Positions 17,074-26,918 of a DNA stretch of 64,000 nucleotides are shown one piece after another. Position 1 is the stretch's first letter. Each line of letters starts with the position of its first letter. The notes beneath the pieces are model-generated. The model was not told the origin of the DNA and did not search any database. It was given only the letters and a program-made list of their open reading frames with translations. The translations under genes were made by a program, and so were the position numbers. This stretch comes from Leisingera sp. ANG1 (GTDB lineage Bacteria > Pseudomonadota > Alphaproteobacteria > Rhodobacterales > Rhodobacteraceae): contig NZ_AFCF02000008.1 of NCBI RefSeq assembly GCF_000203975.2, forward strand, positions 642,983 to 706,982, written 5' to 3'.

Positions 17074-17087
17074 TTGATCTGGGTCAA
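17074..17087. promoter_or_regulatory. FNR/FnrL box between fnrL and hemN
   Basis: TTGATCTGGGTCAA, one mismatch from TTGAT-N4-ATCAA. It lies 36 bp before the hemN ATG with CATAAC (17108-17113) 20 bp downstream as a possible -10. It is only 13 bp from the fnrL ATG at 17061, so binding could also block fnrL transcription (autoregulation). Confidence 0.8.
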
Positions 17088-17122
17088 GGCTCTGGTTCGC
17101 GCGCTGCCATAACGGTAATTGA

Positions 17123-18478
17123 ATGGAACAGAAAGCTCAATTGGCCGAACTGGGTTTGTTTGACGCCAAAGTGCCGCGCTACACCAGCTATCCCACCGCG
17201 CCGCACTTCGGCAAGGACACTGATTCCGCGCTGTTTTCCAATTGGGTTTCAAAGATTTCACCGGGCAGCAGCATCTCGCTGTATTTGCATGTGCCCTTCT
17301 GCCGCAGGTTGTGCTGGTTTTGCGCCTGCCGAACGCAGGGCACCCATTCCGACGCCCCGGTTGAGGCCTATGTTCAGGTTCTGAAAGCCGAGATTGCGCT
17401 CTTGAAGGCGCAGTTGCCGGAGGGCATCACCCTGTCGCGCCTGCATTGGGGCGGCGGCACCCCGACTTTGCTGAGTGCGGATATAATCCGTGAACTGGCG
17501 AGCACGATCGCCACGGCCATTCCTCTGGCGCCGCGGGCCGAGTTCTCGGTTGAGATCGACCCGAACGAGATCGGGGACCGGCGGCTGGACGCGCTGGCCG
17601 AGGCAGGCATGAACCGCGCTTCTGTCGGGGTGCAGGATTTTGACAGCACCATCCAGCAGGCGATCGGCCGTATCCAGAGTTTTGAGGCCACACGCGCCGC
17701 CATTGAGCAGCTGCGCGCACATGGGATCCGCAGCCTCAATGCCGATATCCTCTATGGCCTGCCGCATCAGACATCCGCGATCATGACCGAAAGCGTGCAG
17801 AAGCTGCTGTCGCTGACGCCGGACCGGGTGGCGGTCTACGGCTATGCCCATGTGCCCTGGATGGCCGGGCGGCAGACCATGATCCGCTCCGATGCGCTGC
17901 CCACCCCAGAGGCGCGGCTGGAACTGTTCGAAACCGCCCGCCAGCTGTTCCAGTGGGACGGCTACCGGGAGATCGGCATCGACCATTTCGCGCGGCCGCA
18001 CGACGGGCTGGCGGTGGCGCAGCGGACCGGGCGCCTGCGCCGCAATTTCCAGGGCTACACCGACGATCCGGAAGAGGTGCTGATCGGCATCGGCGCCTCA
18101 GCCATTTCGAGGTTCCCGCAAGGCTATGCGCAAAACGCGCCTGCGACCTCGGCCTATGTGCGCGCCATCCGCGACGGGCAATTCGCCACCGCCCGCGGCC
18201 ATGCCTTTGGCGGCGAGGACCTGTTGCGGGCGCGGCTGATTGAGGCGCTGATGTGCGATTTCCGCATCTGCCGCGAGGAGATACTGTCGCGGTTTGCCGT
18301 TGTCGAGGCGGACCTGGACCGGTTGTTTGCCGCGGCCGGCGCAGCCTTTCCGGGGATGCTGGAGGTCTCTGCCAAGGGGCTGGATATCCGTGAGGAAGCC
18401 CGCCCGCTGACCCGGATGATCGCCCGCAGCTTTGACGCCTATGACCTGAACCACGCAGGCCACAGCACCGCCATCTGA
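17123..18478 (+). CDS. hemN: Oxygen-independent coproporphyrinogen III oxidase
   Basis: A 451-residue radical-SAM enzyme that decarboxylates coproporphyrinogen III to protoporphyrinogen IX without oxygen in haem synthesis. The [4Fe-4S]/SAM motif CRRLCWFC (CX3CX2C) is at about residue 59, followed by LHWGGGTPTLL and EIDPNE, with the HemN C-terminal domain after residue 350. It is divergent from fnrL with an FNR box between, so it should be induced at low oxygen together with the cbb3 oxidase that needs haem. Confidence 0.96.
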   Translation: MEQKAQLAELGLFDAKVPRYTSYPTAPHFGKDTDSALFSNWVSKISPGSSISLYLHVPFCRRLCWFCACRTQGTHSDAPVEAYVQVLKAEIALLKAQLPEGITLSRLHWGGGTPTLLSADIIRELASTIATAIPLAPRAEFSVEIDPNEIGDRRLDALAEAGMNRASVGVQDFDSTIQQAIGRIQSFEATRAAIEQLRAHGIRSLNADILYGLPHQTSAIMTESVQKLLSLTPDRVAVYGYAHVPWMAGRQTMIRSDALPTPEARLELFETARQLFQWDGYREIGIDHFARPHDGLAVAQRTGRLRRNFQGYTDDPEEVLIGIGASAISRFPQGYAQNAPATSAYVRAIRDGQFATARGHAFGGEDLLRARLIEALMCDFRICREEILSRFAVVEADLDRLFAAAGAAFPGMLEVSAKGLDIREEARPLTRMIARSFDAYDLNHAGHSTAI

Positions 18479-18499
18479 TCCCTTTCTGCCGGGGAGGAG

Positions 18500-18637
18500 T
18501 TCTCCCGCCCGTCGCCGCCGCGCCTTTGGGCGCAGCGCTCCCGTTGGGCGAGGCTCAGCGCCCTGGGCGCTGAGCCTCGCCCAAGGCCGCCAAGGGGTCC
18601 TGGCGCAGCCGGGGCACTTGCGGGCGCGGGAGGGTTC
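18500..18637. repeat. Dispersed GC-rich intergenic repeat, copy 2, with a 19-bp-arm hairpin
   Basis: Starts TTCTCCCGCCCGTCG and ends CTTGCGGGCGCGGGAGGG, matching copy 1. It carries an extra internal perfect inverted repeat with 19-bp arms (18544-18562 and 18566-18584) around CTG. The segment CGCCCAAGGCCGCCAAGGGG is nearly identical to copy 3 at 40402-40484. It follows the hemN stop codon. Together with the palindrome at 18681 it fills most of a 318-bp gap. Confidence 0.7.
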
Positions 18638-18680
18638 CGGTGCTTTTCAACGGCCTCTTAATAGGTCAGCAATGCTGTCT

Positions 18681-18704
18681 AAATGTTTCGCGCGCGAAAC
18701 ATTT
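18681..18704. repeat. Perfect 24-bp palindrome resembling a widened parS site
   Basis: Twelve-base arms: AAATGTTTCGCG followed by its exact reverse complement. The core TGTTTC-GCGCGC-GAAACA has the outer bases of the chromosomal ParB site (TGTTTC-ACGT-GAAACA) with a six-base rather than four-base centre. It lies in the non-coding gap between hemN and the end of yejF. No second copy was seen in the window. Function unknown. Confidence 0.6.
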
Positions 18705-18796
18705 GGTCAACCGCGCTGCCGCAATTTCTGGGCGTTGCGTGAAGTGCGAACGCATAGATGCTGCAAAGCCTGCCAGAGGGTTAACTCGGGAGCGGT

Positions 18797-20389
<1,593 letters not shown>

Positions 20390-20522
20390 TCTTTTGCGGC
20401 TCCCTTGCCCCACTCTTTGCCCGGGACGCTTGCGGCCCGGGCTGTGCCTGCCTGCCCCCCGGCAGGCGCATTCGCGCCAGCCCAGGCAGACGCTGCCCTA
20501 ATGTCAGGCAATCCCGTGCCAA

Positions 20523-21629
20523 TCATGAAAACGTCTTCCGTGGATCAAAGGCATCGCGCACGCCTTCAAAGATGAAGATCAGCAGCGACAGCATGATGGC
20601 AAAGGTGAAGAAGGCGGTGAAGGCCAGCCAGGGCGCCTCGAGGTTCTGCTTGGCCTGCAGGGTCAGCTCACCCAAGCTCGGCGCCGAGGACGGCAGGCCG
20701 AAGCCAAGGAAATCCAGCCCCGCCAGCAGGCCAATGGTGCCGGTGATGATGAAGGGCAGCATCGTCAGCGTCGCCACCATCGCGTTGGGCAGCATGTGGC
20801 GGAACATGATTGTCAGGTTGCCGACTCCCAGCGCCTTGGCGGCGCGGACGTATTCCAGGTTGCGGGCGCGCAGGAATTCGGCCCGGACCACGTCGACCAG
20901 AGACGTCCAGCCAAACAGCACCATCAGGAACACCAAGAGCCAGAAACTGCGGCCCAGGATCGCAAACATGATGATGATGACGTAGAGCGAGTTGACCGAC
21001 CGCCAGACTTCGATCACCCGCTGGAACATCAAGTCGGTGAAACCGCCAAAATAGCCCTGGACCGCACCGGCCAGAATGCCAATGAGGCTGGCCGCACCCG
21101 TCACCATCAGAGTGAACAGGATCGACAGGCGGAAGCCGTAGATCACCCGCGCCAGCACATCGCGCTTGGTATCATCGGTGCCCAGGAGGTTCAGCCCGCC
21201 GGGCGGCAGCGGGGCCGCGCCGGGGCGGTCCACGGTGGTGTCAAAGCTGTAGGGGATCGGCGGCCACAGGGTCCAGCCTTCGGCGAACCCATCCGCCGCA
21301 TAGGTGCCAGCGGCGATCTCCTCCAGGATGGTGTCCGGCTCGTCAAAGCAGTCCTCGATGCCGCCGGAACGGATCAGGCATTCGACCTCGGGGTCGCTGT
21401 AGACGGCTTCGGTCTGGAAATCGCCGCCGAACTGGGTCTCCGGGTAGAACTTGAACACCGGCGCATGGATTTCGCCGCGGTAGCTGACGAGGATCGGCTT
21501 GTCGTTGGCGATGAACTCGGCAAACAGCGACAGTCCGAACAGCACCGCGAAGATCCACAGCGACCAGTAGGCGCGGCGGTTGCGGCAGAAGTTGCGCCAG
21601 CGGCGCTGGTTCAGCGGGGAGAGCTTCAT
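20523..21629 (-). CDS. yejE: Peptide ABC transporter permease YejE
   Basis: A 368-residue DppC/OppC-type permease. A cytoplasmic N-terminus (NQRRWRNFCRNRRAYWSL) precedes the first helix; the long periplasmic loop (50-160) has the YejE-typical ETQFGGDFQTEAVY region; five further helices follow, with the ATPase-contact EAA loop at about 256-285 (ARNLEYVRAAKALGVGN). It forms the channel with YejB, whose stop codon is 3 bp upstream, implying coupled translation. A TTG at 21632 is an alternative start. Confidence 0.93.
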   Translation of the reverse strand: MKLSPLNQRRWRNFCRNRRAYWSLWIFAVLFGLSLFAEFIANDKPILVSYRGEIHAPVFKFYPETQFGGDFQTEAVYSDPEVECLIRSGGIEDCFDEPDTILEEIAAGTYAADGFAEGWTLWPPIPYSFDTTVDRPGAAPLPPGGLNLLGTDDTKRDVLARVIYGFRLSILFTLMVTGAASLIGILAGAVQGYFGGFTDLMFQRVIEVWRSVNSLYVIIIMFAILGRSFWLLVFLMVLFGWTSLVDVVRAEFLRARNLEYVRAAKALGVGNLTIMFRHMLPNAMVATLTMLPFIITGTIGLLAGLDFLGFGLPSSAPSLGELTLQAKQNLEAPWLAFTAFFTFAIMLSLLIFIFEGVRDAFDPRKTFS

Positions 21630-21632
21630 CAA

Positions 21633-22718
21633 TCAGCCCTCCCGCTTTTCAAAGTCGATGCGCGGGTCGACCACCACATACATCAGGTCGGAGATGATGC
21701 CGACCACCAGCCCCATCAGGCCGAAGATATACATGGTGCCGAACATCACCGGGTAATCGCGCGCCACCGCGGCCTCGAACCCGAGGCGGCCAAGGCCGTC
21801 GAGCGAGAAGATCGTCTCGATAATCAGCGAGCCGGCGAAGAACACGCCGATGAACACCGCCGGGAAGCCCGCGATCACGATCAGCATCGCGTTGCGGAAC
21901 ACATGGCCGTAAAGAACCCGGTTCTCGCTCAGGCCCTTGGCGCGGGCGGTCATCACGTATTGCTTCTTGATCTCGTCAAGGAAGGAGTTCTTGGTCAGCA
22001 GCGTCAGCGTCGCAAAGGCCGCGATAGTGGAGGCGGTGACCGGCAGCGCGATGTGCCAGAAATAGTCCATGACCTTGCCGAACAGGCTGAGGCTTTCCCA
22101 GTTGTCGGATGTCAGGCCGCGCAAAGGGAAGATCTGCCAGTAGGAGCCGCCGGCAAACAGCACCAGCAGCATGATGGCAAACAGGAAGCCGGGGATTGCA
22201 TAGGCGGCGATGATCACACCGCTGGTCCAGGTGTCAAAAGGCGAGCCGTCGCGCATCGCCTTGCGGATGCCCATCGGGATTGAGATCAGATAGGCAATCA
22301 GCGTTGACCACAGGCCCAGCGAGATCGAAACCGGCATCTTCTCCAGCACCAGATCGGTGACGTCGATCTTGCGGAAATAGCTCTCGCCGAAATCAAAGCG
22401 GGCGTAGTTGCCGAGCATGGTCAGAAAGCGTTCCAAGGGCGGCTTGTCGAGGCCGAACTGTTCTTCCAGCTCCTTGATCAGCTCCGGCGGCAGGCCCTGG
22501 CGGCCGGCGTAATTGTCATTGGAGCTGATCGCCTCGGTGCCAGTATCGCCGCCGCCGCCGGCAAAGCCCTCGAATACGTCGCCGCCGCCCTCGAGCTGGG
22601 CGATGATCTGCTCCACGGGGCCGCCGGGCACAAACTGAACCAAGGCAAAGTTCACCACAAGGATGCCGAACAGCGTCGGGATCACCAGCAGCAGACGCCG
22701 GAGGATATAGGCTGCCAT
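21633..22718 (-). CDS. yejB: Peptide ABC transporter permease YejB
   Basis: A 361-residue DppB-type permease with six helices. The first is at residues 8-27 ([20 protein letters not shown]), and the EAA loop contains [17 protein letters not shown]. The insertion near residues 40-90, rich in Gly and Glu, is typical of YejB compared with DppB. The ATG at 22718 lies 10 bp after the yejA stop, in operon order yejA-yejB-yejE-yejF. Confidence 0.93.
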   Translation of the reverse strand: MAAYILRRLLLVIPTLFGILVVNFALVQFVPGGPVEQIIAQLEGGGDVFEGFAGGGGDTGTEAISSNDNYAGRQGLPPELIKELEEQFGLDKPPLERFLTMLGNYARFDFGESYFRKIDVTDLVLEKMPVSISLGLWSTLIAYLISIPMGIRKAMRDGSPFDTWTSGVIIAAYAIPGFLFAIMLLVLFAGGSYWQIFPLRGLTSDNWESLSLFGKVMDYFWHIALPVTASTIAAFATLTLLTKNSFLDEIKKQYVMTARAKGLSENRVLYGHVFRNAMLIVIAGFPAVFIGVFFAGSLIIETIFSLDGLGRLGFEAAVARDYPVMFGTMYIFGLMGLVVGIISDLMYVVVDPRIDFEKREG

Positions 22719-22728
22719 CTCAGGTCCC

Positions 22729-24642
22729 TTACCGCAGCGCGCCGGCGGCTTTGAGTTCCGCCTCGCGCGCCGCATCAATCCACCACAGGTCCAGCAGGCC
22801 GGTGTCATAGGGCGGCAGGTTTTCCGGCTGGCGGTACATGTCCCAATAGGCAACCCAGTTCACATCCAGATACCAGGTTGGCACCATGAACCTCTTGGCC
22901 CGCAGCACCCGGTCCAAAGCACGCACATTAGCACGCAGGTCTTCCAGGGTTTTGGCCTCGATAACGCCATCAATCAGCACGTCTACTGCCGGATCGGCCA
23001 GCCCGGCCGGGTTGAACACCGAATACTCATGCGCCTCCGAGCCGAAATACTGTTGCAGACCGGTCGACGGCTCCAATGACATCGGGAAAGCAGTGAAAAT
23101 CATGTCGATCTCCTTTTCCCGGCGGCGGCTGGTAAACTGGGCGTAATCGACCCGGTTGACCACCGCATCCACACCCATGGTGCGCAGGTTCGCGACATAG
23201 GGCTGCACGATGCGCTCGATGGTGGGGCTGTCCACAAGGAATTCGATCTTCAGCGGTGTGCCTTCTGCGTTGCGGCGCATGCCGTCATCGCCGACGGTCC
23301 AGCCGGCCTCGTCCAGCAGCTTCATTCCCCGGCGCAGGTTCTTGCGGTCGCCGGGGCGCGACGCCTTGGAGGCATGCGCCATCACCGGCTCCGACGTCAA
23401 AATAGACGGGTCGATCTGATCGCCGAGCGCCTCCAGCAACTCTTTCTCGCGGCCCTCTGGCAGGCCGGTGGCAGCCAGTGGCGTGTCCTGCCAGAAAGAG
23501 GAGCGATGCCGGAACAGCCCGTATTGCAGGCTTTCGTTGGTCCATTCGAAATTGAACGCCAGCTGCATCGCCTCGCGCACACGGATGTCCTGAAACTTGG
23601 GCCTCAGCAGGTTCATCACGAAACCGGCGGCAGCAGGCACATTTCCGTCTGGAATTTCCGCTTTGATTACCAGACCGTTGTCAACCGCGGCAAAGTCATA
23701 AGCGGTTGCCCAGCTCTTCGAATTGCTTTCCGTACGCAGCGTGTAGACACCAGCCTTGAAGCCTTCCATTGCAGCGATTGCATCGCCGAAGTACTCGACC
23801 CGGATGCGGTCGTAGTTGTGGCGGCCGGTATTCACGTTCAGATCCTTGCCCCAGTAGTCCGGGTTGCGCTTGTAAACGATGCGTTGGTTCACATCAGCGC
23901 TTTCCAGCACATAAGGCCCGGAGCCGATGCCCGGATCGAGGCGTGGCTCGTCAATGCGGCGGTTTTCCGGGTCCGCCTCGAACCAGGCTTTGGAAAACAC
24001 TGGCGTGCCACCAACCTGGGAGATCATCGCCCGGCGCGGAAAATCCGGGGAAAAGTGGAATTTGACCCGGTGCGGGCCCAGCGCCTCTGCCTTGGGGATG
24101 CGTTTGCGGACGGCCTCGGCATAAGACTTCAGCCCCTGATCCAGCAGGATGTTGTGGGAGAATACGACGTCCTCGGCGGTGACAGGTGTACCGTCGGAGA
24201 ACCTGGCCTCAGGCCGCAGGTTGAAGATCACCCAGTCCTGGCTTTCGGGGTATTCCAGGCTTTCCGCGACCAGCCCGTAATATGAACCGGGCTCATCATA
24301 GGATTCAACCAGCAGGCTTTCGTAGTGGCTGGAGGCAAGCATCCCGGCGCGGCCCTTGCGGGTGAACGGGTTCATGCTGTCAAAGGTGCCGACTGCGGAA
24401 ATCGACAGTTCACCGCCTTTGGGGGCTTCTGGATTGACGTAATCGAAATGAGCGAAACCTTCCGGGTATTTCAGCTCCCCGAACTCGGCAAAGCCATGCG
24501 CCTTGATGATAGTCTCATCCGCCCTAGCCAGCGTCGCGGCGGCCAGCGCCAGGATCATACCAAAAGCAAGCGCGGCGGCGGCCTGCAGCGGGGTCACTCT
24601 GTCCTTGGCGCGCACCCGCGCCGCTGCTCGAGCGGTGTTCAT
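22729..24642 (-). CDS. yejA: Periplasmic peptide-binding protein of the Yej system
   Basis: A 637-residue extracellular solute-binding protein family 5 member. An N-terminal export signal ([21 protein letters not shown]) is cleaved near residue 41, leaving a large two-lobed binding domain with the family motifs [18 protein letters not shown] and [19 protein letters not shown]. It delivers peptides to YejBE. AAGGAGG ends nine nt before the ATG. It is the first gene of the cluster; its promoter should lie in the 24643-24858 spacer. Confidence 0.93.
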   Translation of the reverse strand: MNTARAAARVRAKDRVTPLQAAAALAFGMILALAAATLARADETIIKAHGFAEFGELKYPEGFAHFDYVNPEAPKGGELSISAVGTFDSMNPFTRKGRAGMLASSHYESLLVESYDEPGSYYGLVAESLEYPESQDWVIFNLRPEARFSDGTPVTAEDVVFSHNILLDQGLKSYAEAVRKRIPKAEALGPHRVKFHFSPDFPRRAMISQVGGTPVFSKAWFEADPENRRIDEPRLDPGIGSGPYVLESADVNQRIVYKRNPDYWGKDLNVNTGRHNYDRIRVEYFGDAIAAMEGFKAGVYTLRTESNSKSWATAYDFAAVDNGLVIKAEIPDGNVPAAAGFVMNLLRPKFQDIRVREAMQLAFNFEWTNESLQYGLFRHRSSFWQDTPLAATGLPEGREKELLEALGDQIDPSILTSEPVMAHASKASRPGDRKNLRRGMKLLDEAGWTVGDDGMRRNAEGTPLKIEFLVDSPTIERIVQPYVANLRTMGVDAVVNRVDYAQFTSRRREKEIDMIFTAFPMSLEPSTGLQQYFGSEAHEYSVFNPAGLADPAVDVLIDGVIEAKTLEDLRANVRALDRVLRAKRFMVPTWYLDVNWVAYWDMYRQPENLPPYDTGLLDLWWIDAAREAELKAAGALR

Positions 24643-24858
24643 CTGCCATGACCTCCTTTTTCCGGAATTCGCGCCCGGATTTCTCGCCCCAAGCTAATGG
24701 CCGGGGGTGGTAACATTCAAGTTGAGATTAGGTGATATCCCCGGCTCTCTTGGCACAAAGCAGCCGAAAACCATGCTTTTTCAAGGCCGCGCTTGCCCGC
24801 AATAAAATTGCCTGCCAGCCTCATATCACGATTGCGTTATGAAACGAGGGAGTTTGCG

Positions 24859-25095
24859 ATGCTGAAGTCAATGAGATTTGCCGCCCTTGCGGTTGCCGGG
24901 GCCGCAGCGCTCAGCGCCTGCGCCCAGCAGGAAGAGGAAGTCGTCTACACCAGCCCGGAAGAGGCCTATTGCGTGCAGACCGGCGGCAGTTACGTGCTGC
25001 GCAGCGGCAAGGCGGGCACCATCGGCGTCTGCATCCTGCCCGACGGCACAGAGCGCGACGCGCTGGCCTATTACCGGGAAAACAACCCGGCCTGA
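24859..25095 (+). CDS. Small DUF333-family lipoprotein
   Basis: A 78-residue protein. The signal AALAVAGAAALSAC has a lipobox with Cys22 as the lipidated residue. The rest matches DUF333 (YoaF-like, misnamed putative hemolysin): two cysteines in AYCVQTGG and IGVCILPDG and the ending ALAYYREN. Function is unknown; members are anchored in the outer or inner membrane facing the periplasm. GAGGGAG precedes the ATG. It is followed by a good terminator shared with the convergent cycM. Confidence 0.85.
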   Translation: MLKSMRFAALAVAGAAALSACAQQEEEVVYTSPEEAYCVQTGGSYVLRSGKAGTIGVCILPDGTERDALAYYRENNPA

Positions 25096-25131
25096 TCCGG
25101 CCGCTCACGGAACACCACTCACGCGAACATC

Positions 25132-25165
25132 AAAAAAAAGCCGCTGCGGTTTGCAGCGGCTTTTT
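25132..25165. terminator. Bidirectional terminator between DUF333 gene and cycM
   Basis: GCCGCTGC-GGTTT-GCAGCGGC, eight-bp arms flanked by eight As on the left and five Ts on the right, so it carries a U-tract on both strands. It sits 36 bp after the lipoprotein stop and 30 bp after the cycM stop. Confidence 0.9.
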
Positions 25166-25194
25166 CAATTGGAGTGCTGGGACAGCGGTCCGGC

Positions 25195-25704
25195 TTAGCC
25201 GTCCAGGCTGTCCAGATAGGCGATGAGGTTCACCCGGTCGGCCTGCTTTTTCAGGCCGGAGAACGACATGGTGGTGCCGGAGGCATAGGCCGACGGCTTG
25301 GCTAGGAAGGCGTCCAGCTCTTCCGGGGTCCAGGCCTTGCCGGCCAGGCCGGTCAGCGCGCCGGAGTAGCCGAAGCCGGATGCGGAAGCGATATCGCGGC
25401 CAACCACACCGTAGAGATACGGGCCGGTTGCGTTGGCGCCGTCTTCCAGCTTGTGGCAGGCGGAGCACTTCTTGAATACCTTGGCGCCTTTGGCGGCGTC
25501 GGCGGAGGCCATCAGCTCTTCAAAGCTGACTTCCGGCTCGTCGCTGCCGGCATCTTCGGCCGAGGCGACTTCGATCACATAGGAAGCCTCACCGTGGCTG
25601 TCCATGTGATACAGTACTTCTGCGCCCCATTTGCCCAGAAGGAATACCAGGAACGCGCCGCAGATGCCTGCGGTCGCTTTGGTGAGGGTCATCGTGTCAA
25701 ACAT
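25195..25704 (-). CDS. cycM: Membrane-anchored cytochrome c552 (CycM-like)
   Basis: A 169-residue cytochrome. An uncleaved N-terminal helix (AGICGAFLVFLLGKWGAEVL) anchors it; a Glu/Ala-rich linker follows, then a class I cytochrome c domain with KCSACH near residue 80, the GPYLYGVVGR loop and the distal methionine in GTTMSF. In Paracoccus and Rhodobacter such proteins carry electrons between bc1 and the aa3 oxidase. The ATG at 25704 fits the family start MFDTMTL. Confidence 0.92.
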   Translation of the reverse strand: MFDTMTLTKATAGICGAFLVFLLGKWGAEVLYHMDSHGEASYVIEVASAEDAGSDEPEVSFEELMASADAAKGAKVFKKCSACHKLEDGANATGPYLYGVVGRDIASASGFGYSGALTGLAGKAWTPEELDAFLAKPSAYASGTTMSFSGLKKQADRVNLIAYLDSLDG

Positions 25705-25822
25705 GATCGCGAGTCCATTTAGCTGTCTGCAGGGGTGTCTAAGGCTTCCCCTCCCAAGTGGCAAGGTATAGACAGCGCGACGAAACGCCCAATTCTTGAA
25801 GTTTTGCACGGGGAACACACCC

Positions 25823-26656
25823 ATGAGCCGCAAAATCGCCATTCAGGGGGAGCTTGGCTCCTACAGCCACGAGGCCTGCCGCATTGCCCGCCCCGGTATG
25901 GAGGTGCTGCCCTGCCGCACGTTCGAGGAGATTCTGGAGGCGGTGCGCAGCGGCGAGGCGGAGCAGGCGATGCTGCCGGTGGAGAACTCCACCTACGGGC
26001 GGGTGGCCGACAGCCACCGGCTGCTGCCGCACAGCGGGCTGCACATCATCGACGAGGCCTTTGTGCGGGTGCATATCAACCTGCTGGCGGTGCCGGGGGC
26101 GAAACTGGAGGATATCCGCGAGGCGCATTCGCATCTGGTGCTGCTGCCGCAATGCGGAACCTTTCTGCGCGAACACGGCATCCGCGGCCGCGTCAGCCCC
26201 GACAACGCCCGCGCCGCCCGCGATGTGGCCGAGGCCGGCGACATCCACTCTGCCGCGCTGGCCAGCGAATTGGCGGGCGAGATCTACGGCCTGGACGTGC
26301 TGGCCCGCCATATCGAGGACAATGGCGACAACACCACCCGTTTTCTGATCATGGCCAAGGATATTGATTACACCCGCCGCGGCGCCCACAACATGATCAC
26401 CAGCTTCGTCTTTCAGGTGCGCAACATCCCGGCGGCGCTCTACAAGGCGATGGGCGGCTTTGCCACCAACGGCATCAACATGACCAAGCTGGAAAGCTAC
26501 ATGGTGGACGGCTCGTTCACCGCAACCCAGTTCTATGCCGATATCGAGGGCCACCCCGATGACGCCAATGTGCAGCTGGCAATGGACGAGCTGAGCTATT
26601 TCACCACCAATGTGGAAATTCTCGGCGTCTATCCGGCAGACAACGGCCGGTTCTAG
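25823..26656 (+). CDS. pheA: Prephenate dehydratase
   Basis: A 277-residue monofunctional prephenate dehydratase that makes phenylpyruvate for phenylalanine synthesis. The catalytic domain (1-180) starts KIAIQGELGSYSHEA and contains the NTTRFLIM motif, whose Thr is catalytic; the C-terminal ACT domain (195-270) has SFVFQVRNIPAALYKA and the MTKLESY motif that binds phenylalanine for feedback inhibition. No chorismate mutase part is fused. Divergent from cycM; ATG at 25823. Confidence 0.96.
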   Translation: MSRKIAIQGELGSYSHEACRIARPGMEVLPCRTFEEILEAVRSGEAEQAMLPVENSTYGRVADSHRLLPHSGLHIIDEAFVRVHINLLAVPGAKLEDIREAHSHLVLLPQCGTFLREHGIRGRVSPDNARAARDVAEAGDIHSAALASELAGEIYGLDVLARHIEDNGDNTTRFLIMAKDIDYTRRGAHNMITSFVFQVRNIPAALYKAMGGFATNGINMTKLESYMVDGSFTATQFYADIEGHPDDANVQLAMDELSYFTTNVEILGVYPADNGRF

Positions 26657-26660
26657 GCCA

Positions 26661-26730
26661 GCCGGAATTCGGCGCGAATTCCGGCCAGGAAAAATCGATT
26701 TTCCTGGCCGTTTTCCTCGCAGGAAAACGG
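26661..26730. repeat. Three stacked palindromes after pheA
   Basis: Three abutting inverted repeats directly after the pheA stop: 26661-26685 (GCCGGAATTC arms), 26683-26709 (GGCCAGGAAAA arms) and 26708-26730 (CCGTTTTCCT arms). Neighbouring arms share two or three bases. It lies between pheA and the convergent SRP RNA gene and probably ends transcription from one or both sides. Similar stacks occur at 37591 and 62461. Confidence 0.7.
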
Positions 26731-26760
26731 TGCCTTGATCACAAAACGGCGGGGATAAGT

Positions 26761-26854
26761 GAGAGGCTGGACATCGACCCAAGCGGGGCTCGTTGTGGCT
26801 GCTTCCTTCCGGACCTGACCAGGTTGGCGAGGCGCTTGCCCGCGCCAACCTCTC
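26761..26854 (-). ncRNA. ffs: Signal recognition particle RNA, small (4.5S) bacterial type
   Basis: The minus strand carries the SRP apical signature CAGGTCCGGAAGGAAGCAGCC, including the GGAA tetraloop and the asymmetric Ffh-binding loop. The ends pair (GAGAGGTTGG with CCAGCCTCTC), giving about 94 nt. This RNA binds Ffh to target membrane proteins. Boundaries are set by the terminal helix and may be off by a few bases. Confidence 0.95.
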
Positions 26855-26918
26855 GAATCCCGATATAAGGACCGCTGCCGGGATTGGCAAGGGCCACTCC
26901 GGCACCTCCTTTGGATGC

